From the IMG/VR virus record IMGVR_UViG_3300025828_000052, positions 1 through 40,954 of that record: 40,954 bases of DNA; one strand, written 5' to 3'. The translations under genes and the position numbers were made by a program. Shown one piece after another: positions 15,512 through 22,302 of this stretch (within the stretch, counting starts at the first letter, position 1; every line of letters begins with the position of its first letter). The DNA is from a virus. The notes under the pieces were generated by a model. It was given only the letters and a program-made list of their open reading frames with translations, did not search any database and was not told the origin of the DNA.

Positions 15512-15595
15512 CCACCATTAACAAGGCAAGCGATAGGGTGCGGCACTTGTTGCCGCGCCTATTCGCATGCCTGCTTTTCTGTTTCTGTTTTTTCA

Positions 15596-15609
15596 TTTTA
15601 CTAGTAAAA
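15596..15609. promoter_or_regulatory. TTTTACTAGTAAAA palindrome, copy 2
   Basis: Identical to copy 1 over all 14 bases. AGGAGGG begins one base after it and the TTG start codon of the next gene lies 12 bases after it, so binding or hairpin formation here would directly affect ribosome access. Confidence 0.7.
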
Positions 15610-15621
15610 CAGGAGGGACGT

Positions 15622-15900
15622 TTGACCTTACAGCTTAGACAAGGTCGGGACGGGACGTTAAAAGTCTTGTTCGACAAGCAAGTCGTGGGACGTGTGACGC
15701 ATACGACTGACGGAAGAGTATGCGTGCACGATATCCGAGACAGCACGCAAGACAAGATATACGCTACGCCAGACCAAGCGTTAGCGCACTTCATGCATTT
15801 TGACTGGCGTTCCGTGTTGGGACGTTCCAGTCTTGTTACGTTGGAAAGTCGAGTCATTCGACGCAATGAACACGTCACAAAACGATGGGCGTTTTACTAG
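15622..15900 (+). CDS. Early protein of unknown function, TTG start
   Basis: I choose the TTG at 15622 because AGGAGGG sits just before it and because the palindrome-RBS-start layout then matches its two neighbours. An in-frame GTG at 15538 would add a hydrophobic stretch encoded through the palindrome and has no good ribosome site. The 92-residue product reads MTLQLRQGRDGTLKVLFDKQ, then HTTDGRVCVHDIRDSTQDKI and ends HVTKRWAFY. It looks like a small beta-rich domain. Its TAG stop lies inside palindrome copy 3. Confidence 0.6.
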   Translation: MTLQLRQGRDGTLKVLFDKQVVGRVTHTTDGRVCVHDIRDSTQDKIYATPDQALAHFMHFDWRSVLGRSSLVTLESRVIRRNEHVTKRWAFY

Positions 15901-15905
15901 TAAAA
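15892..15905. promoter_or_regulatory. TTTTACTAGTAAAA palindrome, copy 3
   Basis: Third identical copy. It contains the stop codon (TAG) of the upstream gene and lies 16 bases before the ATG of the 61-residue gene, with AAGGAG between. As at copy 1 its last base starts an ATG, here of a short frame (MKEMWK) that ends in the ATGA of the real start. Confidence 0.7.
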
Positions 15906-15921
15906 TGAAGGAGATGTGGAA

Positions 15922-16107
15922 ATGAATCAAAGCGAGAGAGAGATACATCTTGCTTGGGACTTGAACGAAGCGCAACAAAACTTTCGTATCTTCAAGAAAG
16001 AGATACGTGAATTACTTAAAGATGCGTTAGACGCTGCTGAGATAGATGCAATACCTACTTGCATCAAACGCATCGAAGCTGTAATTAGAAAAACTGAAGA
16101 CGAATAA
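15922..16107 (+). CDS. Small helical early protein
   Basis: This 61-residue protein starts at ATG 15922 (AAGGAG 8 bases upstream; a GTG at 15916 is too close). It reads MNQSEREIHLAWDLNEAQQN, then FKKEIRELLKDALDAAEIDA and ends IEAVIRKTEDE. It is highly charged and helical, possibly coiled coil. Third in the palindrome-preceded trio, it may be a small host-interacting factor; nothing more can be said. Confidence 0.6.
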   Translation: MNQSEREIHLAWDLNEAQQNFRIFKKEIRELLKDALDAAEIDAIPTCIKRIEAVIRKTEDE

Positions 16108-16121
16108 GAAAGGAAAATACC

Positions 16122-16544
16122 ATGTTCTATTCAATCGAAGTGTCTAGCCTAAACACCGCCATCATCAATGATATTGTGTGCGGAGAGTTTGCTTCGCTTG
16201 CGGACCTTCGCAGTGATGCGTGGTATAGACCGGATGTAATGCGTGAACACGTGGAAACGTGGAACGCGGAAAATCCTTTTTATAAAATAAGTTACACAGT
16301 TGACGCAACGTATGAGGACGTTGCCTCTATCAGTTTAACTACGCCAGCAGGTCGCACTATATCGTTTACTTTTGGTGACGATGGTCTACAATATCCCGGC
16401 GGTGCGGTCGGGACGTTTACGATTGACTTTGGAGAAAAAGGATCGGGGCAGTTGGCCTTGAACATACTCCAGAATTTGGAGTACTATGATTGTCTTGATC
16501 AAATCGATTCGATCAAAACCAGCTTACCGTTTGAGGAGGTATAA
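16122..16544 (+). CDS. Hypothetical early protein
   Basis: This 140-residue acidic protein begins MFYSIEVSSLNTAIINDIVC, with a Trp/Tyr-containing middle (VETWNAENPFYKISYTVDAT) and a beta-rich part (ISLTTPAGRTISFTFGDDG), and ends IKTSLPFEEV. AAGGAAAA lies before the start. It is followed within three bases by a further small gene that has GAGGAGGT inside its 3' end. No family recognised. Confidence 0.6.
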   Translation: MFYSIEVSSLNTAIINDIVCGEFASLADLRSDAWYRPDVMREHVETWNAENPFYKISYTVDATYEDVASISLTTPAGRTISFTFGDDGLQYPGGAVGTFTIDFGEKGSGQLALNILQNLEYYDCLDQIDSIKTSLPFEEV

Positions 16545-16546
16545 TA

Positions 16547-16705
16547 ATGTTCAAGACGAATGCTTCGATACGACGTTTCCTGTATCACCAACGATTGACA
16601 CAACGTGACGCACCGCCTAAGTTGGTGGAGCGTTACGAGTGCTACGTATGGTGCGTAGCAAAGCATGAACACCCTAAGACTTTTAGGGAATGGTTGAACG
16701 ATTGA
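16547..16705 (+). CDS. Small basic early protein
   Basis: This 52-residue protein reads MFKTNASIRRFLYHQRLTQR, then DAPPKLVERYECYVWCVAKH and ends KTFREWLND. GAGGAGGT precedes the ATG by six bases, an excellent site. The start is three bases after the previous stop, so the pair is probably co-translated. Many aromatic and basic residues and two Cys are present; no family is recognised. Confidence 0.6.
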   Translation: MFKTNASIRRFLYHQRLTQRDAPPKLVERYECYVWCVAKHEHPKTFREWLND

Positions 16706-16717
16706 AGGGAAAAGACA

Positions 16718-16906
16718 ATGGAAGAATATGAAAGGCGAATTAATGACGCGGCATGGCATTGGGTGTGCATCTCGCCGCGCTATGAAGTGTCAACAGATGT
16801 TATGGAAGATTGGGCAAGGGATATTGCTGTTTCCTTCGATCTACCATACTTGTCTGTTAAAGAAGACCTGCAGACAGCAATTAACGAATGGATTATAGAG
16901 GATTGA
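16718..16906 (+). CDS. Small acidic early protein
   Basis: This 62-residue protein reads MEEYERRINDAAWHWVCISP, then a helical acidic half (VMEDWARDIAVSFDLPYLSV) and ends INEWIIED. GAAGGGAAAAG lies before the ATG. The strong negative charge would suit a small host-protein inhibitor or DNA mimic, but that is speculation. It precedes the GP88-like gene by four bases. Confidence 0.6.
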   Translation: MEEYERRINDAAWHWVCISPRYEVSTDVMEDWARDIAVSFDLPYLSVKEDLQTAINEWIIED

Positions 16907-16910
16907 TGCA

Positions 16911-17597
16911 ATGAGTAACTACAAATTGATTGGCGTAGGAAACAATGCAAAGACTATCAAGGGTGATGGTAGTGAATATCTCACAGCCATTCTGTATTTA
17001 CTGCCGGATGATTTTCTATGTCCTATGGCAACGATGGCGGGATGCAAACTACCATGCCTGAATACAGCAGGTCGCGGCGCATTCAATAATGTGCAAGCGG
17101 CAAGACACAGAAAGTCTAAGCTGCTGCTACAAGTTCCAGAGGAATTTAATGCCCTCTTGCGTAAAGATTTGGACAAGTTTCAAAAGTATTGTCATCGCAA
17201 GGGTATACAGCCTGTAGTGCGACTGAACGGAACGTCTGACTATAACTGGAAAGATATTATAGTAGACTATCCTTCTATTCAGTTCTATGACTATACAAAA
17301 GTATATAATAGAGTAGCTAAGAACTGGCCTAGTAACTACCACTTAACGCTGTCTTACAGCGAGGCGAACGATGCATATCGAGACAATGTAGTGCGATACG
17401 CCAACGACTACGGTGCTAATATGGCTGTAGTATTCCGTGACAAGAACAGTATCCCTAAGACGTTCTTGGGACGCAAGGTCATAGACGGTGACGCAGATGA
17501 CCTACGTTTTCTTGATCCTAGCAATGTAGTCGTGGCACTATATGCCAAGGGTAAAGCCAAGAAAGATACGACTGGTTTTGTAGTAGATCATGTCTAA
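16911..17597 (+). CDS. GP88-family phage protein
   Basis: This 228-residue protein has the hallmark Cys motif LCPMATMAGCKLPCLNTAGR (about residues 36-55) near its N-terminus, followed by VQAARHRKSKLL. Conserved C-terminal stretches include VVRLNGTSDYNWKDI, YDYTKVYNRV and MAVVFRDK. This is the gene product 88 family first named in mycobacteriophage L5 and now known in many phages. Its function is unknown; the three-Cys motif suggests metal or cluster binding, and a radical-enzyme role is only conjecture. It overlaps the next gene by eight bases. Confidence 0.8.
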   Translation: MSNYKLIGVGNNAKTIKGDGSEYLTAILYLLPDDFLCPMATMAGCKLPCLNTAGRGAFNNVQAARHRKSKLLLQVPEEFNALLRKDLDKFQKYCHRKGIQPVVRLNGTSDYNWKDIIVDYPSIQFYDYTKVYNRVAKNWPSNYHLTLSYSEANDAYRDNVVRYANDYGANMAVVFRDKNSIPKTFLGRKVIDGDADDLRFLDPSNVVVALYAKGKAKKDTTGFVVDHV

Positions 17598-17775
17598 AAA
17601 AGATAGGGAATATGTAAAAGATGATTGCCATGTCTGCAAAGATGTGGCAATCATCATTGAGCAGGACAATCTGTATTGTCCTACATGTTACATGCAACTA
17701 AAGGAATACGAACATGCTAAGTTCATGGGAAGAGACTATCGAGAACGAGATAAAAGAATGGTATCAAAGTATTGA
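17590..17775 (+). CDS. Small zinc-ribbon protein
   Basis: This 61-residue protein has two CxxC pairs (DDCHVCKDVAIIIE and DNLYCPTCYMQLKE, about residues 13-34), the layout of a zinc ribbon, followed by a charged tail (DYRERDKRMVSKY). It is translated from within the end of the GP88-like gene. Short zinc ribbons in early phage operons often bind host RNA polymerase or DNA, but there is no direct evidence here. Confidence 0.7.
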   Translation: MSKKDREYVKDDCHVCKDVAIIIEQDNLYCPTCYMQLKEYEHAKFMGRDYRERDKRMVSKY

Positions 17776-17869
17776 CGATCCATTCTTTCAACATAAACCT
17801 TGGCAACATCTGTTCGATGAGGAAAAACAAATGCTTGCTGAGATGTATTGGGAAGACCAACTCAACTAA
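17714..17869 (+). CDS. Small acidic protein overlapping the zinc-ribbon gene
   Basis: This 51-residue frame reads MLSSWEETIENEIKEWYQSI, then DDPFFQHKPWQHLFDEEKQM and ends MYWEDQLN. AAGGAA lies eight bases before the ATG. The first 62 bases overlap the zinc-ribbon gene in another frame, and the frame then fills the gap before the ParB-like gene. The sequence looks protein-like and strongly acidic with many Trp, so I consider it real. Confidence 0.6.
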   Translation: MLSSWEETIENEIKEWYQSIDDPFFQHKPWQHLFDEEKQMLAEMYWEDQLN

Positions 17870-17879
17870 AGGACCAGTC

Positions 17880-18662
17880 ATGTCAAAGAACATAACGAAG
17901 AATTTGAAAGTAGAGAACAAGATTTACAAAGTAAATCCAATCGATGACTTATACCATACTTTGCAAGGTGTGCATGGTAATCGTGACATAAACTACACTA
18001 ACGTGGACAGATTGAAAAAGTCTGTCGAACGTAACGATGTGTTACGTTTGCGACCAATCGTAGTGCGAGAAGATGGTGAGTCTCTTGTCATTGTCGATGG
18101 ACAACATAGATATGAGGTAGCAAAGATGTTGTCCAAACCTTTCTTCATCATGATTGATCACAGTCACAATGACATGAACCTCATCAACATGAACACACAC
18201 CAACGCAACTGGACACTGGAAGACTTTGCAAACTACTGGTCGCAGCGTCCTGAAACAGCAGACGTATACAATATCTACAAGAGATACAAGTCAGAATACA
18301 CTGTGTCTCATAGTATTCTTATTGCAATCTTTAATAAAACATCCAGCTACAAAAGTGGTAGTTGGAATTTTAAAGAGGGCAAGTTAAGATATGATTCCTT
18401 CAACGAAGAGCATGTCAAAGATAGACTATCCAAGATCAAACGAATGCAGAGGTGTGCAACCAATCCTACCTTTGCACACAATGTTATTGGTAAGCAACAG
18501 TTTCATGGTGCTTTGCTCGAAGCGTTGGAGAATAGCACGTTTGACTTTGAAAAATTCCTTGACAATCTCAAACGGTCGCGTCATAAGTTTAACTACCTCG
18601 CCAATGTGGGTGACTACAAGCGAGAAATCTTCCGTATCGAAAAGAAAAAAGGAAAGGAGTAA
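17880..18662 (+). CDS. ParB/sulfiredoxin-like domain protein
   Basis: The start is set at ATG 17880 because AAAGGA precedes it; the upstream extension overlaps the previous small gene. In the 260-residue protein the N-terminal third carries RLRPIVVREDGESLVIVDGQ followed by HRYEVAKML, the DGQHR core of the ParB/Srx nuclease-like fold. The rest is helical and basic (FNYLANVGDYKREIFRIEKK). ParB-like phage proteins can be DNA-binding, CTP-binding or nucleases. Its function here is not fixed; a role in DNA binding or host-DNA processing is plausible. Confidence 0.7.
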   Translation: MSKNITKNLKVENKIYKVNPIDDLYHTLQGVHGNRDINYTNVDRLKKSVERNDVLRLRPIVVREDGESLVIVDGQHRYEVAKMLSKPFFIMIDHSHNDMNLINMNTHQRNWTLEDFANYWSQRPETADVYNIYKRYKSEYTVSHSILIAIFNKTSSYKSGSWNFKEGKLRYDSFNEEHVKDRLSKIKRMQRCATNPTFAHNVIGKQQFHGALLEALENSTFDFEKFLDNLKRSRHKFNYLANVGDYKREIFRIEKKKGKE

Positions 18663-18666
18663 GACT

Positions 18667-18873
18667 ATGCGAGTAGGACCAACAAATGTTTTCGGTGTGT
18701 CTCAGCTTGTATTGAAGCAGAACACTGTCAAAACTGACAGGGTAAAGGAAAAGTATTTCCACACCGTGAGCGTCGTTGCCATTGATGAGGAAGGCAACGA
18801 GCAAGAGATTGCAACCCTCTACAAAGATGGATACGGAGAGGAGAGTCGTATCCTGTTATCCACAGATGTTTAA
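18667..18873 (+). CDS. Hypothetical small protein
   Basis: This 68-residue protein begins MRVGPTNVFGVSQLVLKQNT and has a likely beta-rich core (EKYFHTVSVVAIDEEGNEQE, IATLYKDGYGEESRI). AAGGAG lies before the ATG. It overlaps the membrane-protein gene by eight bases. No family is recognised. Confidence 0.6.
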   Translation: MRVGPTNVFGVSQLVLKQNTVKTDRVKEKYFHTVSVVAIDEEGNEQEIATLYKDGYGEESRILLSTDV

Positions 18874-19030
18874 GTTTCTGTTGTCTGTTGGTGTAATGTG
18901 TGCTATTGCAGGTTTGCATGGCACATATTACAACGAATCAGTGCAGGAACATTGGCTTTCTGTTATGGTATTGTTATATGGAATCATGCTTGTACTATGT
19001 TCCATATACGTGAGGAGTGTAAGAAAATGA
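18866..19030 (+). CDS. Small membrane protein with two helices
   Basis: This 54-residue protein has two hydrophobic stretches: FKFLLSVGVMCAIAGLHG (residues 2-19) and HWLSVMVLLYGIMLVLCSIY (about residues 29-48), then a basic tail RSVRK. It should sit in the inner membrane as a hairpin. It starts inside the preceding gene and its TGA overlaps the next ATG. A superinfection or host-membrane role is possible; no homology recognised. Confidence 0.6.
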   Translation: MFKFLLSVGVMCAIAGLHGTYYNESVQEHWLSVMVLLYGIMLVLCSIYVRSVRK

Positions 19031-19179
19031 TGACGTTTTCTGAGTGGAGAGAAGAATACGAGAGACGTTATGAGCGTCTGCCTCGCTGGTTCTTTTCGCC
19101 TCTCCGGTGCAAAGCAGAGTACATTGCCTACTGTGAGCGATGGGAAGAAAAGAACGGAAAAGTATATGACCAAGAATGA
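19027..19179 (+). CDS. Small aromatic/charged protein
   Basis: This 50-residue protein reads MMTFSEWREEYERRYERLPR, then WFFSPLRCKAEYIAYCERWE and ends KNGKVYDQE. The ATGA overlap with the upstream stop and a 14-base overlap with the next gene support translation. It is rich in Arg, Glu, Tyr and Trp and probably helical. Function unknown. Confidence 0.55.
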   Translation: MMTFSEWREEYERRYERLPRWFFSPLRCKAEYIAYCERWEEKNGKVYDQE

Positions 19180-19345
19180 GGACAACAACATCGTTCCGGT
19201 CGAAGAGTTTTGGCAGAGAAAGGTAGATAGAATACGTACTCTCTATGACTATAAAGTAATAAGCAAGGATGAATATGCCGAAGGACTTGTTCGTCTTGGC
19301 TTTCAGATGAAAGACATTCTTGAATCTTTAGAGGAGACAGACTGA
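19166..19345 (+). CDS. Small helical protein
   Basis: This 59-residue protein reads MTKNEDNNIVPVEEFWQRKV, then DYKVISKDEYAEGLVRLGFQ and ends LESLEETD. The final helix resembles a short SHOCT-like segment (ISKDEYAEGLVRLG), but the match is too small to rely on. Its stop overlaps the next ATG (TGATG). Confidence 0.55.
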   Translation: MTKNEDNNIVPVEEFWQRKVDRIRTLYDYKVISKDEYAEGLVRLGFQMKDILESLEETD

Positions 19346-19839
19346 TGAATATCTTTTACTTACACAACGACCCGCAAGTTTGTGCAGCATATCATTGCGA
19401 CAAGCATGTTGTCAAGATGATTCTTGAGTATGCACAACTACTATCAACTGCACACCATGAACTTGACGGTGTGCCAGCAATCGAATGTTACAAGTCAACG
19501 CACAAGAACCACCCGTCAGCGGTGTGGGCAAGGCAGAGTATGCACCATTACCGCTGGTTGTATAGACTGCTGTCTCACACCTGCCGTGAGTACACTAAAA
19601 GGTATAATAAAATTCATGCAACAGAACGTAAGGGTATTGTTTGTAATCTAATGCAACTACCATACGAGCTACGCTCAGTAGGATGGGAAGACCCGCCGCA
19701 ATGTATGCCTGACGAATACAAAAGTATCAATGTTATCAGGGCGTACCGCAACTATTACATTGGAGACAAAGGAAGGTTTGCGACATGGAAAAATGGATCA
19801 CCATTCTGGTGGCAGCAACAGTCTTGTCAGGTTGTCTAG
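19345..19839 (+). CDS. Conserved phage protein with NDP...HCDKHVVKM signature
   Basis: This 164-residue protein begins MNIFYLHNDPQVCAAYHCDK, then HVVKMILEYAQLLSTAHHEL, HPSAVWARQSMHHYRWLYRL, MPDEYKS and RAYRNYYIGDKGRFATWKNG. This family is frequent in marine and T4-like phages and is usually annotated hypothetical. The conserved His, Asp, Cys and Trp residues look catalytic or metal-binding, possibly a small DNA-acting enzyme. I do not assign a reaction. A separate lipoprotein gene overlaps its last 55 bases. Confidence 0.65.
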   Translation: MNIFYLHNDPQVCAAYHCDKHVVKMILEYAQLLSTAHHELDGVPAIECYKSTHKNHPSAVWARQSMHHYRWLYRLLSHTCREYTKRYNKIHATERKGIVCNLMQLPYELRSVGWEDPPQCMPDEYKSINVIRAYRNYYIGDKGRFATWKNGSPFWWQQQSCQVV

Positions 19840-19940
19840 CACCTGCTATGTTACTTACTTCTAGTGTACACAGTGTGTTGAATTACACACAACTAGAAGA
19901 TGTAAAGAAAAGACTTGGCAACATAGAGAAGAAAGAATAA
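19785..19940 (+). CDS. Small lipoprotein
   Basis: This 51-residue frame reads MEKWITILVAATVLSGCLAP: a short charged start, a hydrophobic core and a perfect LSGC lipobox with the acylated Cys at residue 17. The mature part is helical and charged (YTQLEDVKKRLGNIEKKE). GGAAGG lies before the ATG. It overlaps the end of the previous gene in another frame. It should be anchored to a membrane by lipid. Its role (superinfection exclusion or lysis) is unknown. Confidence 0.65.
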   Translation: MEKWITILVAATVLSGCLAPAMLLTSSVHSVLNYTQLEDVKKRLGNIEKKE

Positions 19941-19942
19941 CA

Positions 19943-20128
19943 ATGAGTGACAGTTGTTATTCTTATATAGAAAAATTTGACAAAGATAATTACAGAGTTA
20001 TAATTGTCTCTGTCAGTGAAGATGGACGGGAAAGAACTAGGACTAAACTCTTCCGTTCAATTATTGAAGCAACCAAGTACAAGGAGTTATACGATGTTGG
20101 AACATCTTACGACAAAGAACGACCGTGA
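19943..20128 (+). CDS. Hypothetical small protein
   Basis: This 61-residue protein reads MSDSCYSYIEKFDKDNYRVI, then IVSVSEDGRERTRTKLFRSI, and ends ELYDVGTSYDKERP. It appears to be a small beta-strand plus helix domain. It starts two bases after the lipoprotein stop and overlaps the DUF932 gene by 35 bases. No family recognised. Confidence 0.55.
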   Translation: MSDSCYSYIEKFDKDNYRVIIVSVSEDGRERTRTKLFRSIIEATKYKELYDVGTSYDKERP

Positions 20129-20990
20129 AATTTTCTTTCCTGTTTTCGAGCAGGAAGTTGTTGGTATCATCAGTGGTCTTGTGTCACAGAACTACAAGAT
20201 GCTGACCAAGGGTGATGGCTGGACCGATCAAGACACATGTCTGTCTATCGTCAAGTCTAACTACCGTGTCGTTGAGAACGAGGAAGTTCTCATACCTTTG
20301 CAAGAACAGATGGTCAATCACTTCGACCCGTCAGTGTTGGAAGATGTACAGATCAAAGATCATATCACCAAGGGTGGTGCAGTCTGCTATGCAGAGTACA
20401 TTCTACCTAAGATGAAACGCACTGTCGAAACTAGGACAGGTCATACTACAGAGATTGGTCTTAGATATATTATGAAGAATACCTTTGATGGTTCTTCTTC
20501 TGTTGTCTTCTATGGTGGAGTGATTGATTTCTTCTGCACCAATGGACAGATTGGTGGGCAGTTTGATGTAGCACGTAAGCGTCACACCAAGAACTTTCAA
20601 GTCGATGGTTTTATTCAGGCATTCGATGAGAGCATCGAGCGTCACAAACACATCGTCAATCAGTACCAAGAGTGGGCGGACACTCGCATCTTCGACAGCC
20701 GTAAGGTTATGGACCTGTTCCGCACCCTAACCACTGGTACGGTGGACGATCCTAAGAAACGTAATGGTCTGTCGGATCGTCTGTTCGCACAGTACCTTGA
20801 TGAGGTACAGACACGTGGCAAGAATGTCTTCTCAGTTGTGTCGGCAATGACACACTATGCCAGCCACGGTGATGACGGTCGCTTCGACTTGACTAAGGCA
20901 GGTGACAATGGTACACTGTTCAAGCGTCAAGAGCAGGTAAGCAAGTGGCTTGGTAGCAAGGTGTTTGCTGACTATCTTGAAGTAGCATAA
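20094..20990 (+). CDS. DUF932-like phage/plasmid protein
   Basis: This 298-residue protein starts at ATG 20094, preceded by AAGGAG; the longer frame upstream lacks a site. Family stretches include GGAVCYAEYILPKMKRTVET, TTEIGLRYIMKNTFDGSSSV, FFCTNGQIGGQF and a C-terminal helical part ending QVSKWLGSKVFADYLEVA. DUF932 proteins are widespread in phages and plasmids and are of unknown biochemical function. The gene is one of the longer early genes. A 62-residue gene follows and then an RNA hairpin. Confidence 0.75.
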   Translation: MLEHLTTKNDREIFFPVFEQEVVGIISGLVSQNYKMLTKGDGWTDQDTCLSIVKSNYRVVENEEVLIPLQEQMVNHFDPSVLEDVQIKDHITKGGAVCYAEYILPKMKRTVETRTGHTTEIGLRYIMKNTFDGSSSVVFYGGVIDFFCTNGQIGGQFDVARKRHTKNFQVDGFIQAFDESIERHKHIVNQYQEWADTRIFDSRKVMDLFRTLTTGTVDDPKKRNGLSDRLFAQYLDEVQTRGKNVFSVVSAMTHYASHGDDGRFDLTKAGDNGTLFKRQEQVSKWLGSKVFADYLEVA

Positions 20991-21013
20991 CAACAAATAG
21001 AAAGGATACTGTT

Positions 21014-21202
21014 ATGGTTTACAAGTACAAAGATCATCAAGACATTCCAAACTATATGCGTGCATACCTCATGGAGGTTGTAGACGCAGACTATTTGGAA
21101 GAGGTAGACATTGAGGATATCAATAACTTTCTCAACGGTCTTGAAGAATGGGAAGACAACTACGACTTTGAAGTTCCTTCCTACTTAAACCACATCCACT
21201 AA
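21014..21202 (+). CDS. Small acidic protein
   Basis: This 62-residue protein reads MVYKYKDHQDIPNYMRAYLM, then EVVDADYLEEVDIEDINNFL and ends FEVPSYLNHIH. It is very acidic and helical. AAAGGA lies before the ATG. It is the last gene before the long hairpin at 21214-21251. Function unknown. Confidence 0.6.
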   Translation: MVYKYKDHQDIPNYMRAYLMEVVDADYLEEVDIEDINNFLNGLEEWEDNYDFEVPSYLNHIH

Positions 21203-21213
21203 GTTGTTGTAAT

Positions 21214-21251
21214 GGGACAGGTTTACTACACCAGTGTAGTAGACTTGTCCC
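21214..21251 (+). ncRNA. Long RNA hairpin between early gene groups
   Basis: A 17-base arm (21214-21230) pairs completely with 21235-21251 around a four-base CCAG loop; two of the pairs are G-U. A flanking AATG and CATT can extend the stem. No T-run follows, so it is unlike a rho-independent terminator and closer to an RNase III-type processing site or mRNA stabiliser. The G-U pairs show that pairing holds in rightward RNA rather than as a perfect DNA palindrome. Confidence 0.65.
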
Positions 21252-21279
21252 TACATTACCTACCATAGGACTGTTACAT

Positions 21280-21597
21280 ATGAACTTTAATGAATACCAA
21301 AATAAAGCACACTCAACTGCTGTCTATCCAAAAGAGAAAGCATTTGAGTATCTAGCTACTGGCCTTGCATCTGAAGCAGGAGAGGTTGCATCACTTGTAT
21401 CTAAGTGGATCAGAGGTGATGGTAAAGCATTACCAATAACCGACATGAAGAAAGAACTAGGTGATGTACTATGGTTTGTATCAGAGATGTCGTACATGAT
21501 TGGTACAAATCTTTCAGAGGTAGCAGAACTGAACGTCAAGAAATTACAGGACAGACAGAAGCGAAATACTCTAAAGGGTAGTGGCAATAACAGGTAA
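21280..21597 (+). CDS. mazG: MazG-like nucleotide pyrophosphohydrolase
   Basis: This 105-residue protein has the MazG core: ATGLASEAGEVASLVSKWIR (about residues 26-45) with the EAGE metal-binding helix, then KKELGDVLWFVSEMSYMIG with the conserved ELGD, and a C-terminal helix LNVKKLQDRQKR. These enzymes hydrolyse nucleoside triphosphates or, in marine phages, possibly other nucleotides including alarmones. Single-domain phage MazG proteins often accompany RNR and ThyX, as here. It ends next to a group of small conserved genes. Confidence 0.85.
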   Translation: MNFNEYQNKAHSTAVYPKEKAFEYLATGLASEAGEVASLVSKWIRGDGKALPITDMKKELGDVLWFVSEMSYMIGTNLSEVAELNVKKLQDRQKRNTLKGSGNNR

Positions 21598-21619
21598 ACT
21601 ATACCGCAGGAGAGCGAAG

Positions 21620-21862
21620 ATGAAAATATTTGATCTTGAACAAGAGATTATGAAGGCTTGGCATGTCGTAGATGACATCCAACTTCTTAATGAGAATGTC
21701 ATGGAAACAGATATGTCTACTGACGATATTGCTAATGCTCTTCTTGGATTAGAAAAGCTGTACAATATGAGATTTGAAAAGGTTTTTAATACGTTTGAAG
21801 AAGTCTGCAAAGAATATCATGCAATGAGGAAACAAAATGAAAACAATCACGCTACAAGTTGA
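21620..21862 (+). CDS. Conserved phage protein of the MKIFDLEQ type
   Basis: This 80-residue protein starts at ATG 21620, with AGGAGAGCGAAG before it. It reads MKIFDLEQEIMKAWHVVDDI, then MSTDDIANALLGLEKLYNMR and ends MRKQNENNHATS. Similar proteins occur in marine myoviruses and podoviruses and are unnamed. It is helical with an acidic centre. The initiation region is copied at 22450-22471 (see the scar feature). Function unknown. Confidence 0.7.
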   Translation: MKIFDLEQEIMKAWHVVDDIQLLNENVMETDMSTDDIANALLGLEKLYNMRFEKVFNTFEEVCKEYHAMRKQNENNHATS

Positions 21863-22067
21863 AGATGTTGACCAAATTGTTGTTAATGAGTTGAAAGATG
21901 CTTATCTGAGAAATAACAAGTTTGATAGAGTAGACTGTTCTGATACAGTTCTTGAACCAGATTATGAGTTGCTCAAAGCAATTCAGACTGTTCTAGCATA
22001 CTACATGGTACATGAGGATTATGAAGAGTGGGTTAAAATGAATCCAATGGTGAAAGAAAATGACTGA
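21837..22067 (+). CDS. Conserved phage protein of the KTITLQVEDVD type
   Basis: This 76-residue acidic protein reads MKTITLQVEDVDQIVVNELK, then a helical part with LLKAIQTVLAYYMVHEDYEE and ends MNPMVKEND. GAGGAAAC precedes the ATG. Proteins with this pattern sit next to the MKIFDLEQ-type gene in other marine phages, so the pair is a conserved block. The start and stop both overlap neighbouring genes. Function unknown. Confidence 0.7.
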   Translation: MKTITLQVEDVDQIVVNELKDAYLRNNKFDRVDCSDTVLEPDYELLKAIQTVLAYYMVHEDYEEWVKMNPMVKEND

Positions 22068-22302
22068 AGATTACTATGAAGAAGTGCTACTCCTTCGTAA
22101 GAAGCTAGCAAAGTTTGAAAAGTTAGACAGACTGATTAAACATGGAAACCCCGAACACAGTGGTTATTTCTTCATCTGTGGTGAAGCAGGTGAGAAGGAC
22201 AGCATGGGTTTGCCTGAGAAGATTATGGTTTGCCCAGCATACGGACTAGATGGATTTGCATCGTATAAGAAGGACAGAGACTACTCTGCCCCGGGCTGGT
22301 GA
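22060..22302 (+). CDS. Hypothetical phage protein
   Basis: This 80-residue protein has an N-terminal coiled-coil-like helix (YYEEVLLLRKKLAKFEKLDR) and a C-terminal part with GYFFICGEAGEKDSMGLPEK and a final KKDRDYSAPGW. The DYSAPGW end is typical of small phage proteins. It overlaps the previous gene by eight bases. Function unknown. Confidence 0.65.
   Translation: MTEDYYEEVLLLRKKLAKFEKLDRLIKHGNPEHSGYFFICGEAGEKDSMGLPEKIMVCPAYGLDGFASYKKDRDYSAPGW

Noticed and set aside
15538-15621. GTG start giving a signal-peptide-like N-terminus (CLLFCFCFFILLV) to the 92-residue gene
   Set aside because: The hydrophobic stretch is partly encoded by the palindrome itself and no ribosome site precedes the GTG, whereas AGGAGGG and the shared layout favour the TTG at 15622.
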